8,168 nt of DNA, from assembly GCA_030043455.1 (NCBI GenBank), contig JASHXQ010000068.1:1-8168 (forward strand), given 5' to 3'. This document shows positions 1 to 6,757 of the stretch, one piece after another. How positions within the stretch are numbered: the first letter of the stretch is position 1; each line of letters opens with the position of its first letter. This DNA is from Nitrososphaerales archaeon (lineage in GTDB: Archaea > Thermoproteota > Nitrososphaeria > Nitrososphaerales > CADDZS01). The translations under genes were made by a program, and so were the position numbers. The notes under the pieces are model-generated. The model saw only the letters and a program-made list of their open reading frames with translations, did no database searches and had not been told where the DNA came from.

Positions 1-21
1 TTCCAAAACGAGAGTTCTCAT
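1..21 (-). CDS. Possible 5' end of a divergent gene leaving the window (very tentative)
   Basis: On the minus strand an ATG at 21-19 opens a frame reading MRTLVLE up to the window edge. That heptapeptide resembles the N terminus of zinc-type medium-chain alcohol dehydrogenases, which often begin M-(K/R)-A-L-V-L-E, and another dehydrogenase would suit this neighbourhood. The purine run AAAGGA abuts the ATG, closer than a normal ribosome-binding site, and there is no AT-rich box at the leaderless promoter distance. Seven residues cannot establish a gene; chance is a serious alternative. Confidence 0.15.
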
Positions 22-30
22 TCCTTTGTA

Positions 31-50
31 GTGCCAGTCGAGAGTGGCAC
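31..50. repeat. Short inverted repeat upstream of the first SDR
   Basis: GTGCCA (31-36) and TGGCAC (45-50) are perfect 6-base reverse complements separated by 8 bases. In an apparent intergenic region such a dyad could be an operator for a dimeric regulator or a small hairpin. Six-base arms can occur by chance, and no second copy was noticed elsewhere in the window. Confidence 0.25.
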
Positions 51-191
51 GAGCTTTTCCTGTCAAGTCAGAGGATCGCTTTCAGCCGAGCTTGATGTAA
101 CTTGTGGTCTCGCATCACTCCAAAAATTTCTATCTGAAGAATGTGCTTGTTCAAAAACTGATAAGAAGACGACTCCGGAACTCGAAGGCTC

Positions 192-968
192 ATGTCAGAC
201 TTTGGTTCTCAACTCTTGGGTTTGTCCGGGAAAGCAGCTATCGTGACCGGAGGTGCTCGGGGTATCGGTCGTGCAGAGGCGAAACTCTTCTCCAAACTCG
301 GGGTGAACGTGGTGGCGGTGGATCTGCATTTTGATTTCGTCCCTGAGGAGGGGCCTGGAAAGGTGGTGAGGCTTCAGGCAGATGTTTCCGATTCCAATAG
401 TGCGGATAAAGCCGTCTCCACTTGCATGAACGAATTCGGGCGGCTCGACATTCTCGTGAACAATGCGGCCGTGAACAAGGGTGGCACCGTGCTCGATTAC
501 AAGACAGATGAATGGGACCAGACAATGGGCGTCAATATCGAAGGCTGCCGGAACTTTGCCCGGGTTGCCGCAAGCGAGATGAAGAAAAAACGTTCTGGTC
601 GGATTATCAACACGTCTTCCGTAGATGGTATCATGGCGGAGCCGGGAATCCTGGCTTACTCGGCAACGAAGGGTGCAATCATCATCATGACGAGATGCAT
701 GGCTTCCGAGCTTGCGCCGTATGGCATTACGGTTAACTCGATCGCTCCGGGATGGTGCGATACACCCTTTGGGACCGGAATGCTGGATGTAGCCTCCAGG
801 AAGCTCGTGGAGAACAGGATTCCTTTAGGGCATATAGCGCAACCGGAAGAGATTGCGAAGGGGACGATCTTTCTCGCATCTGATCTCTCGTCCTACATGA
901 CCGGGCACATTCTGGTCGTGGACGGGGGACTTACGACAGATATCAGCATCCCCGGGCTGAAGTATTGA
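192..968 (+). CDS. Classical short-chain dehydrogenase/reductase (SDR), NAD(P)-dependent
   Basis: A cytoplasmic oxidoreductase of 258 residues, the usual length for classical SDRs. Visible motifs in order: the Rossmann glycine motif T19-G20-x3-G24-x-G26; Asp44 at the end of strand beta-2, which usually favours NAD over NADP; D64 in the ADV motif; N90-N91-A-A; the catalytic tetrad N115, S143, Y156, K160 (YSATK); P186-G187; and the C-terminal L-V-V-D-G-G (241-246). Family members interconvert alcohols or sugars with ketones or lactones, so sugar/polyol dehydrogenase or 3-oxoacyl reductase are both possible, and motifs alone do not decide. ATG 192 gives the expected short lead (about 12 residues) before beta-1. 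The gene converges on the second SDR with 3 bases between stops. The SDR assignment is very secure; the substrate is unknown. Confidence 0.93.
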   Translation: MSDFGSQLLGLSGKAAIVTGGARGIGRAEAKLFSKLGVNVVAVDLHFDFVPEEGPGKVVRLQADVSDSNSADKAVSTCMNEFGRLDILVNNAAVNKGGTVLDYKTDEWDQTMGVNIEGCRNFARVAASEMKKKRSGRIINTSSVDGIMAEPGILAYSATKGAIIIMTRCMASELAPYGITVNSIAPGWCDTPFGTGMLDVASRKLVENRIPLGHIAQPEEIAKGTIFLASDLSSYMTGHILVVDGGLTTDISIPGLKY

Positions 969-984
969 GGGCTAATAAAAGCCC
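969..984. terminator. Small hairpin at the convergent gene junction, possible bidirectional terminator
   Basis: GGGCT (969-973) pairs with AGCCC (980-984) around a 6-base AT-rich loop, exactly between the two convergent stop codons and reaching into the last codons of the minus-strand SDR. On the minus strand the loop region reads T-rich. Archaeal termination mainly uses U-tracts rather than hairpins, so this is weak evidence; a 5-base stem may be chance. Confidence 0.25.
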
Positions 985-1757
985 GCAGTCAGTCCGCCGT
1001 CTACAAAGAGTATGTGACCATTCACATACTCTGCATCGTCGGACGCGAGAAACAAGGCGCCCTTTGCAATGTCTTCCGGGCTGGAAAATCTGCCCGCCGG
1101 AATCTTGGTCAGAAGGAAGCGCTTTGCATCTTCTGGATTGGGAGCCGCGTTGATGGAAGCTTCCCATTGCGGAGTGACTGTCTCGCCGGGGACAAGTCCG
1201 TTTACTCGGATGTTGTGCTTGGCATAGTCGAGACACATGGCCCTGGTGAGCTCCCTGAGACCACCTTTAGCGGTGCCATAAGCCTCAGCTCCGACGTAGT
1301 TCATGTAGGCGTTTGTGGTGACCGTATTGATGATTGAACCACCTTTATTGGCGATCATAAGTGGAATGACTTCCTTTGAAACTAGGAAAGTACCCCTCAA
1401 ATTCAGATTAATTAGGCGATCCCATTCCTTTTCATCGTCTAGAACGACCGTGTCGTGTCCCTCTCTCTGCCAGCCCCCAACATTGTTATGGAGAATATCG
1501 ATCCTGGAGTATTTCTTGATCACGTCTGCGACCATGGCCTTTACCTGAGCACTGTTTGTCACATCCGCCACAAAGGTCGCAGCATCTCCTCCATCTTTGT
1601 GAATCATGTCGACCGTGGTCTGTGCGTCCATCCCTTTGACATCGTTCACAGCAACTTTCGCGCCTTCTTTTGCAAAGAGGACCGCAGTGGCCCTGCCTAT
1701 TCCCGATCCCGATCCTGTGATCAGGGCAACTTTGTTCTGTAACCTGGGCAAATCCAT
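972..1757 (-). CDS. Short-chain dehydrogenase/reductase with Thr at the catalytic Ser position
   Basis: A 261-residue cytoplasmic NAD(P)-dependent oxidoreductase. Motifs: T14-G15-x3-G19-x-G21; Asp39 after beta-2 (suggests NAD); D65 in ADV; N91-N92-V-G-G; N119 of the tetrad; Y160-G-T-A-K164; P190-G191; F-V-D-G-G (251-255). The residue 13 before the catalytic Tyr, normally Ser, is Thr147 in N144-T-V-T-T; in the neighbouring SDR the same position is Ser143 with the same N-to-Y spacing of 16. Thr can support catalysis in some SDRs, so the enzyme is probably active. ATG 1757 is chosen because it leaves a normal 13-residue lead; it has GGAG 9 bases upstream and a TATA-like box at the leaderless distance. 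The two SDRs share the fold but are clearly diverged, not a recent tandem duplicate. The substrate is unknown; a sugar or secondary alcohol is plausible. Confidence 0.93.
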   Translation of the reverse strand: MDLPRLQNKVALITGSGSGIGRATAVLFAKEGAKVAVNDVKGMDAQTTVDMIHKDGGDAATFVADVTNSAQVKAMVADVIKKYSRIDILHNNVGGWQREGHDTVVLDDEKEWDRLINLNLRGTFLVSKEVIPLMIANKGGSIINTVTTNAYMNYVGAEAYGTAKGGLRELTRAMCLDYAKHNIRVNGLVPGETVTPQWEASINAAPNPEDAKRFLLTKIPAGRFSSPEDIAKGALFLASDDAEYVNGHILFVDGGLTAGFY

Positions 1758-1851
1758 CGGGTTGCACTCCTACGAACAATTAAATAAGTTTCTTAAAGAG
1801 CCGCAACCAGGCGATCAATCTTTGGCTGATTCTTTGATCCGGAAAAACACG
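1758..1851. promoter_or_regulatory. Divergent promoter region between the second SDR and the F420 enzyme
   Basis: These 94 bases separate two divergent starts and must hold both promoters unless one transcript begins within a neighbour. The AT-rich core 1779-1798 contains TTAAATAAG (1780-1788) and TTCTTAAAG (1790-1798), either of which could serve as a TATA box in one or other direction. Sharing one AT-rich core suggests coordinated or mutually exclusive transcription (inference). Confidence 0.5.
1780..1787 (-). promoter_or_regulatory. TATA-like box for the minus-strand SDR
   Basis: On the minus strand the sequence reads TTATTTAA, preceded by AAC. Its centre is 26-27 bases upstream of the A of the SDR ATG (1757), the distance at which archaeal TBP/TFB-directed transcription begins, so a leaderless mRNA is predicted. 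A GGAG sequence (1767-1770, minus strand) 9 bases before the ATG would instead suit a leadered mRNA with a start further upstream; both readings remain open. Confidence 0.45.
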
Positions 1852-2838
1852 GTGAGTTACTCATGCAATCTAGACATCACTGACGCGAACTCTATGCTCG
1901 GCTATACTGTTCAGGCAGAAAAAGCGGGGTTTACTGCCATCTGGACCGCGGATCATTTTCATCCCTGGTTTCACACCGGCGCGAGAGAGACCCAGGCGTG
2001 GATATTCAATACCACCGTTCTGGATCGGACTCAGCATGTTCCGGTCGGGACCGGCTTGACGTCGCCCGTACTCCGATACCATCCGGCAATTATCGCCCAA
2101 GTTTTTGCCAGCATGGAGGCGATTTTTGGAAAACGTGTGTTTCTCACGCTGGGTGCCGGCGAAGCCTTGAACGAGCTTCCGCTAGGTTACGAATGGATGA
2201 CTACCCGGGAGAGAAGAGAGCGTGTGATCGAATCCGTGAGAATGATTAGGAAATTGGTGAGCGAAGATTTTGTGAATTTCAAAGGGAAGTACTTCACTCT
2301 CCGGGATGCAAATTTGTACATGAGGGCGAGCTTTCCGATTTACATCGGCGCCTCTGGCCCGAAAATGGCGGAGGTAGCAGGAGAGTTAGGCGACGGCTTT
2401 CTTACGATCAAGGGAGCAGAGTATGCCAAGAGCGAACTTTTTCCGGCGATCGAAAAGGGAGCCAAGAAAGTGGGCAAGACTCTTGCCGACATAACCAAAG
2501 TCGTGGAGATCGATATGTCCTATCATCTTGATTATGATGCGGCGCTTACTCCACTTAGAACTCAGGCAGGTACGCTTCGGCCAGAGGTCTTTGTAGATCC
2601 GATTTACGATCCGAGAGTGATAGAAAAAATGGGATCTCAGATCAGTGATTCAGAGTTGGCGAAATCCTTCGTCGTCGCCCAGAAGGCGGAAGATATCATC
2701 AAACCTATCGAGCAAGCATTCGAGCTAGGTTTTGATCATGTTTATGTGGCAAGCCTATCGCCGGACGAAAAGTCCTTCATAGATTTGTGTGGGCAAAAAG
2801 TACTGCCTTATTTCGAAAAGCGCAGGTTGTCTCTCTGA
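1852..2838 (+). CDS. F420-dependent luciferase-like oxidoreductase, FGD/alcohol dehydrogenase-like
   Basis: From GTG 1852 the product has 328 residues, similar to F420-dependent glucose-6-phosphate dehydrogenase (FGD, about 336). It is a TIM-barrel enzyme that would transfer hydride to deazaflavin F420 in the cytoplasm. Compared from memory with mycobacterial FGD1: D34-H35-F-H-P-W39 matches D39-H40...W44 (His40 is the active-site base); R75-Y-H-P matches its RYNP; G103-E104-A-L-N-E matches GEALNE with the catalytic Glu109; K187 lies near Lys198. However, the positions of phosphate ligands Lys259 and Arg283 appear as V248 and S272, and the loop before K187 is about 2 residues shorter. Glucose-6-phosphate is therefore unlikely; another alcohol, hydroxy compound or sugar is possible. 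The start is uncertain: in-frame TTG codons at 1822 and 1834 would add 10 or 6 residues. The far-upstream ATG 1606 lies antisense inside the SDR and is rejected. Confidence 0.88.
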   Translation: MSYSCNLDITDANSMLGYTVQAEKAGFTAIWTADHFHPWFHTGARETQAWIFNTTVLDRTQHVPVGTGLTSPVLRYHPAIIAQVFASMEAIFGKRVFLTLGAGEALNELPLGYEWMTTRERRERVIESVRMIRKLVSEDFVNFKGKYFTLRDANLYMRASFPIYIGASGPKMAEVAGELGDGFLTIKGAEYAKSELFPAIEKGAKKVGKTLADITKVVEIDMSYHLDYDAALTPLRTQAGTLRPEVFVDPIYDPRVIEKMGSQISDSELAKSFVVAQKAEDIIKPIEQAFELGFDHVYVASLSPDEKSFIDLCGQKVLPYFEKRRLSL

Positions 2839-2928
2839 GCTTTCTTACCGAATTAGTGTTAACTCGATATTTCATGAATAAAATCTCAAACAACACTTAT
2901 TATTCGAAGGTTCAAGCCGGCTGTTAAT
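2839..2928 (+). promoter_or_regulatory. Intergenic region with the probable promoter of the ABC operon
   Basis: The AT-rich run CTTATTATT (2896-2904) is centred about 27 bases before 2927, so transcription would begin one or two bases ahead of the TTG start at 2929, giving a near-leaderless mRNA. A second AT-rich run (2876-2884, GAATAAAAT) could serve a start near 2908. The 8-base palindrome AGCCGGCT (2915-2922) lies between the box and the start codon, where a bound regulator could block transcription. A pyrimidine-rich CTTTCTT (2840-2846) just after the preceding stop may help end the upstream transcript. Confidence 0.4.
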
Positions 2929-4896
2929 TTGACTTCTCGTAAAGGAACTATAGCTACTCTAGTCCTTCTATTGTTGTTTGCCCTATCTACTTTAGTTGCT
3001 TCAATCAGCGCTCCCGCGTTCGCACAGAGCACACCCACTCAAGGAGGCACCCTAGTGCTTGCGCTTCCGAACACTATTGATACCTTCAATCAGCTCCAGA
3101 CCAATTCGTATCAGGCTTGGTACTTCAATCAGTTGATGTATCCTGATAATGGGGTTCCCACAAATACTGGAATTGTCCCAGTAGCAGTCTCGAACTACTG
3201 GTCGAATGCCAATGCTACTACCTGGTATTTCCGAGTCACACCGGGGATGACTTGGTCGGATGGAGTTCCGGCAAATGCTACAGACCTCGCCTTTTCTCTG
3301 CAATCAATGTTCACTACATATGCGTGGGGAGGAGCTGGCTCGTTGTCTGGATTTGCCTCGCTTCTTAACGGCAATGCCACAACTGCGGTTAAAATTGACA
3401 ATGCATCAGTCGTAGAAGTGGATTTTAAGCAACCCTTCGGTCTCTTCGGCGACATTGCCGGGACAGAGAATACGCCTAACTTTACCCCTGCACACATCTG
3501 GTCTAGTCTGTTAAATCAGAGCGCGGCCCCACCTCTGAATTTCGGTACGATTGTTGGGGCAGGTCCTTTCTACATTTCGAATTTCCATCAGGGTGATCAA
3601 GAGATTACCCTCCTGCCTAACACATACGGCACGCCGTGGGGTGGAAACTCAAAAGGGGTTCCGTACCTCAGTCAGATTGATGTGCAGCTGGTTCCCACAA
3701 CTTCCAGCTTGGCGCTACTTTTGGAAAGTGGACAGATCGACGCGGCGCAGCTAGCGCCTAGCGATGTGGCGGGTGTTTTGTCAAACCCTAACCTGCAAGT
3801 GTCTGCAACTAATGGGACAGGACTCTGGTACATTGAATTTCCTGGAGAAGCTTATCCCTACAATATGACGGCGTTCAGGCAGGCGATGATGTATGGTATA
3901 AATCGCGAAGCTCTGGTGCAATCGGCGCTCGCCGGCTACGGCTCGATTGGTACTTCGGCATTCATTCCACCATCGAGCTCTCCTGAATACAATTCCAGTG
4001 TACCCGCTTACAATTTCGATCCTAACATGTCAACTAGCCTGCTACAGAGTCTGGGATTCAAGATGGGCTCGAACGGTTACTACAATCTGCCCAATGGTTC
4101 AGCCTTCCAGCCACCAATTTACGTTCCTTCGGAGGAGACTGAAATAGTACTGGCTGGGACTCTAATCGTCCAGGATCTCAATGCCATCGGAATCGATGCC
4201 GTGCTCCATCCGATTGCCACGACTGCCATGTCTTCAATCTGGTATCAGGGAATCAACATGTATCTGGAAGAGCAGAATTTTGGCTATCCTAATAGCGAAT
4301 TGCTGACGGATGAGAGCTTCTACTCCTTCTATACCACGGCGGGACCGACTCAAACCTATGCATTTGCGAACGCGACCATAGCCCAAGAATACAATGCCAC
4401 GGTGGCGCAGTTGGAATCAGCAGGTAACCAGTCGCAGCGCTATCAGCTGGAGCAGAAAATCGAGGGCATTGTAGGGGATTATCTTCCCTCCATCCCCCTA
4501 TTCTATCCGGATTTCATCTGGGGCTTTAACAAGGCAAAGTTTGGAGGCTGGCCATCGGGATCTAGTTCATTCGAACTCCCGGGAGCGGTCTTTAATCTGA
4601 CAGCTTTAGCCGATGTGTATCAGCTTACTCCTGGTCAGAGCCAGAGTCAGAATGCATCGACTGCTACAGTGACTGCAGCTCCCTCCACTACAACGCTTGT
4701 AGTGACATCCTCGGGAGCGCCACCACCTGCATCGACAGCCACGACCACACTCGGTGGCGTGAGCACCACCGTGACTTCGGTGGTTACGACTACTGCAGCA
4801 TCATCGTCCAACACTACTCTTTACGCGGCGATAGGTATTGTCATAGTGATAATCGTGATCGTCGCGGCCGTGCTCGCAACCAGACGGAAGAAGTAA
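2929..4896 (+). CDS. Membrane-anchored Dpp/Opp-type ABC solute-binding protein
   Basis: Captures the substrate outside the cell for the importer encoded downstream. It has 655 residues, longer than bacterial DppA/OppA (about 530) because of an archaeal stalk and anchor. Parts: signal peptide 1-32 (R4-K5, hydrophobic 8-24, likely cut after A-F-A32); family 5 binding domain about 38-560, with W99-Y-F-R and W109-S-D-G, G267-Q-I-D, F317-R-Q-A-M-x-Y-G-I and a late S521-I-P-L-F-Y-P; Ser/Thr/Ala-rich stalk about 571-629; transmembrane helix 631-650; and the cytoplasmic tail R652-R-K-K. I count 17 N-x-S/T sequons, consistent with heavy N-glycosylation. The start is TTG 2929: it is the only start giving a proper signal peptide, and an AT-rich box sits at the near-leaderless distance. 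Archaeal members bind peptides or oligosaccharides; which one is not visible. Confidence 0.93.
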   Translation: MTSRKGTIATLVLLLLFALSTLVASISAPAFAQSTPTQGGTLVLALPNTIDTFNQLQTNSYQAWYFNQLMYPDNGVPTNTGIVPVAVSNYWSNANATTWYFRVTPGMTWSDGVPANATDLAFSLQSMFTTYAWGGAGSLSGFASLLNGNATTAVKIDNASVVEVDFKQPFGLFGDIAGTENTPNFTPAHIWSSLLNQSAAPPLNFGTIVGAGPFYISNFHQGDQEITLLPNTYGTPWGGNSKGVPYLSQIDVQLVPTTSSLALLLESGQIDAAQLAPSDVAGVLSNPNLQVSATNGTGLWYIEFPGEAYPYNMTAFRQAMMYGINREALVQSALAGYGSIGTSAFIPPSSSPEYNSSVPAYNFDPNMSTSLLQSLGFKMGSNGYYNLPNGSAFQPPIYVPSEETEIVLAGTLIVQDLNAIGIDAVLHPIATTAMSSIWYQGINMYLEEQNFGYPNSELLTDESFYSFYTTAGPTQTYAFANATIAQEYNATVAQLESAGNQSQRYQLEQKIEGIVGDYLPSIPLFYPDFIWGFNKAKFGGWPSGSSSFELPGAVFNLTALADVYQLTPGQSQSQNASTATVTAAPSTTTLVVTSSGAPPPASTATTTLGGVSTTVTSVVTTTAASSSNTTLYAAIGIVIVIIVIVAAVLATRRKK

Positions 4897-4899
4897 CGG

Positions 4900-5880
4900 A
4901 TGAGGCTTCGCGGGGCGTACGTGGCCCGGCGAATCCTGTACGCTTTAATCGCTCTACTCGCCGTCATAGTACTGAATTTTCTGATCCCTCGTGCTGTTCC
5001 GGGGAATCCGGTGGATATTTTCGCCAATCCCCGTATCCTCCCCTCCATAGAATCAAAGATACTAACACAGCGGTTCGGGCTTAACAGGCCGGTATGGGAG
5101 CAGTTCGTGCTCTACATTGAAGGGATCTTTCAATGGCCACCCAATTTCGGTATCTCTTTCAAGTACTATCCCACACCGGTCTGGACCGTCATCCTGGATT
5201 ATCTACCCTGGACTCTGCTATTAGTGGGGATATCGACGGTTGCTACGGCCATAGTTGGAATTCTAGTAGGTATCTGGACGGGCTCGCGGCCTGGGACCAA
5301 GACCGATACCGCCGTCACTTCGGTCTCAATGCTACTCTGGACTATGCCGTTCTTCTGGCTAGGGACTCTGCTCCTCTGGATCTTTGGGCTGGATCTTCAC
5401 TGGTTTCCCTTGGGTGGAACCCAGTCGATTTTCGCTTCTCAGCTCAACTGGTATCAGAAAATCGGCGACATTGCGAGCCATGCATTCCTCCCTGCTCTAA
5501 CTCTCACTCTCGCAGCCTTCGCCGGGTACTCGCTGATCATGCGGAATACACTGGTGGAAGAGCTATCGCAGGATTACATTATGATGTCTGAGGCGAAGGG
5601 CCTGAAGCGCTGGCAGATCATCATCAAGCATGCTGCGAGGAATGCCATGCTCCCGATGATCACCTTGATTGGACTGAATCTCGGATATGTCGTAAGCGGC
5701 GCGCTGTTAGTAGAAGTCGTCTTCTCTTATCAAGGAGTGGGCTGGCTCACCTACGAGGCGGTACTTTACCATGATTATCCCCTGCTCCAAGGACTCTTTT
5801 TCATACTCTCGGTGACGGTCATACTCGCCAACCTGATTGCCGATCTTCTTTACGTGTCGATAGATCCGCGAATAAAATAG
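4900..5880 (+). CDS. dppB: Dpp/Opp-type ABC importer permease, DppB subunit
   Basis: One of two membrane subunits forming the translocation channel. It has 326 residues, normal for DppB. The N terminus, R10-R-I-L-Y then a hydrophobic helix and I29-P-R-A-V-P-G-N-P-V-D39, is typical of the family. Several further helices follow (about 104-128, 142-163, 197-216, 252-272, 298-318). The ATPase-coupling EAA loop is E231-A-K-G-L...R247-N-A-M-L-P252, and the C terminus I321-D-P-R-I is conserved. ATG 4900 follows the binding-protein stop by 3 bases, with GGAAG (4886-4890) 9 bases upstream as ribosome-binding site, so it is co-transcribed. The symbol denotes the family; peptide as substrate is not proven. 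Confidence 0.93.
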   Translation: MRLRGAYVARRILYALIALLAVIVLNFLIPRAVPGNPVDIFANPRILPSIESKILTQRFGLNRPVWEQFVLYIEGIFQWPPNFGISFKYYPTPVWTVILDYLPWTLLLVGISTVATAIVGILVGIWTGSRPGTKTDTAVTSVSMLLWTMPFFWLGTLLLWIFGLDLHWFPLGGTQSIFASQLNWYQKIGDIASHAFLPALTLTLAAFAGYSLIMRNTLVEELSQDYIMMSEAKGLKRWQIIIKHAARNAMLPMITLIGLNLGYVVSGALLVEVVFSYQGVGWLTYEAVLYHDYPLLQGLFFILSVTVILANLIADLLYVSIDPRIK

Positions 5881-5890
5881 ATGGGGAAGA

Positions 5891-6757
5891 ATGGCTTACA
5901 GGCTCCTAGTTGGCGCTCTCCAAAAAGTCAGACACGAAAAGAGGGCTTTGATTGGCCTTACCATCATCGGAATCTTTACCATACTCGCAATTTTCGCGCC
6001 ATTCATTGCTCGCTATGGACCTCACGAACAAGATCTGACCGATACTTATGCTCCGCCCAGCTTACAGCACTGGCTCGGCACAGACAATTTGGGGGAGGAC
6101 ATTTTCAGTCAGGTCATTTATGGCGGACGGATTAGCCTCACAGTTGGTCTCGTCGTTGCCCTCACTGCCACCTTGATTGGAACCTTAGTGGGCGTTCTTT
6201 CGGGTTATTACCGGGGTGCCACTGATCAGGGATTGATGCGTTTTACTGACGTTATGCTCGTCCTCCCCCAGCTTCCGTTGATGATTATTCTTGCAGCTTA
6301 CCTGGGGCCAAGCATTAACTCGATCATCGTTGTGCTTTCTTTGACTTCGTGGCCGCTCGTGGCCAGGCTTATCAGATCACAGACTCTTTCGCTTCGCGAA
6401 CGACCCTTCACTGATGCTGCGCGAGTGATTGGTTCTAGCAATTTTCGGATCATCTTCAAGACGATCCTTCCAAACCTGTTGACTTTGATCGCAGCCAATG
6501 TAGTACTCATGATCACGACTGCGATCGTGGGCGAAGCCGGACTGGATTTCATCGGGCTAGGAAATCCTTCTGTCGTCAGCTGGGGGACGATGCTGTACTG
6601 GGCGCAGGCCGAGGCTCTCTTCGGGAGTCGCGCCGGTGTCGCCTGGTGGTGGATTTTGGCGCCCGGAATTTCCATCGCGCTCGTCGGACTGGGGGCAGTG
6701 TTGGTCAGTCTGAGCATCGAAAACGTATTCAATCCGCGACTGAGGGCGAGAACCTGA
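5891..6757 (+). CDS. dppC: Dpp/Opp-type ABC importer permease, DppC subunit
   Basis: Second membrane subunit, 288 residues, usual for DppC. A helix at 20-40 (after R14-H-E-K-R18) is followed by the conserved H60-W-L-G-T-D-x-L-G-E-D70 segment and G78-G-R-I-S-L, then helices at about 86-106, 120-138, 142-158, 195-215 and 253-275. The coupling loop is D175-A-A-R-V-I-G...L193-P, with Asp in place of the usual Glu, a mild variant; the C terminus is N281-P-R-L-R. ATG 5891 is chosen over the ATG at 5881 because that one is in another frame. The purines GGGGAAG (5883-5889) just upstream are a strong but close ribosome-binding site. The gene starts 10 bases after the DppB stop. Confidence 0.93.
   Translation: MAYRLLVGALQKVRHEKRALIGLTIIGIFTILAIFAPFIARYGPHEQDLTDTYAPPSLQHWLGTDNLGEDIFSQVIYGGRISLTVGLVVALTATLIGTLVGVLSGYYRGATDQGLMRFTDVMLVLPQLPLMIILAAYLGPSINSIIVVLSLTSWPLVARLIRSQTLSLRERPFTDAARVIGSSNFRIIFKTILPNLLTLIAANVVLMITTAIVGEAGLDFIGLGNPSVVSWGTMLYWAQAEALFGSRAGVAWWWILAPGISIALVGLGAVLVSLSIENVFNPRLRART
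6742..6746 (+). promoter_or_regulatory. Ribosome-binding site supporting a CTG start for the DppD gene
   Basis: GAGGG lies 7 bases before CTG 6754, ideal spacing for Shine-Dalgarno pairing. The CTG overlaps the permease stop as CTGA, the same geometry as the common ATGA coupling. No ATG, GTG or TTG exists in this frame between 6652 and 6780, which makes this site decisive for the start. Confidence 0.5.

Larger units (their letters stand above)
1..191. other. Upstream region before the first SDR, no convincing gene
   Basis: Frame 1 is open from the window edge to about 246, but its translation is Cys/Ser-rich, resembles no family I recognise, and runs into the start of the SDR gene in another frame. 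I read the stretch as intergenic or a divergent control region. It holds an inverted repeat (31-50) and, at its left end on the minus strand, a possible start of a divergent gene (1-21). No clear TATA box sits 26-27 bases before the SDR start. A short purine run GAAGG (184-188) lies 3 bases before that ATG and could be a weak ribosome-binding site. Confidence 0.5.

Noticed and set aside
31..246. Plus-strand open frame of 71 codons at the left edge, open back to base 1
   Set aside because: Composition is Ser/Cys/Thr-rich with no recognisable motif, and it overlaps the well-supported SDR by 55 bases in another frame.
192..1757. Two SDR genes as a recent duplication
   Set aside because: They share the family fold and spacing but differ widely in sequence and in the catalytic Ser/Thr, so separate SDR lineages are more likely.
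1606..1851. Upstream extension of the F420 enzyme to ATG 1606
   Set aside because: It runs 152 bases antisense through the start of the minus-strand SDR and adds residues not seen in FGD-like proteins, which begin just before the first beta-strand.
5133..5591. 152-codon plus-strand frame within the DppB gene
   Set aside because: Alternate-frame shadow of a permease with clear motifs throughout.
6298..6732. 144-codon minus-strand frame within the DppC gene
   Set aside because: Antisense shadow of a strongly conserved permease; the translation has no family features.
6646..6753. N-terminal extension of DppD from ATG 6646
   Set aside because: The extra 36 residues are an out-of-frame reading of the permease C terminus and match nothing in ABC ATPases, which begin at the first beta-strand near 6766.
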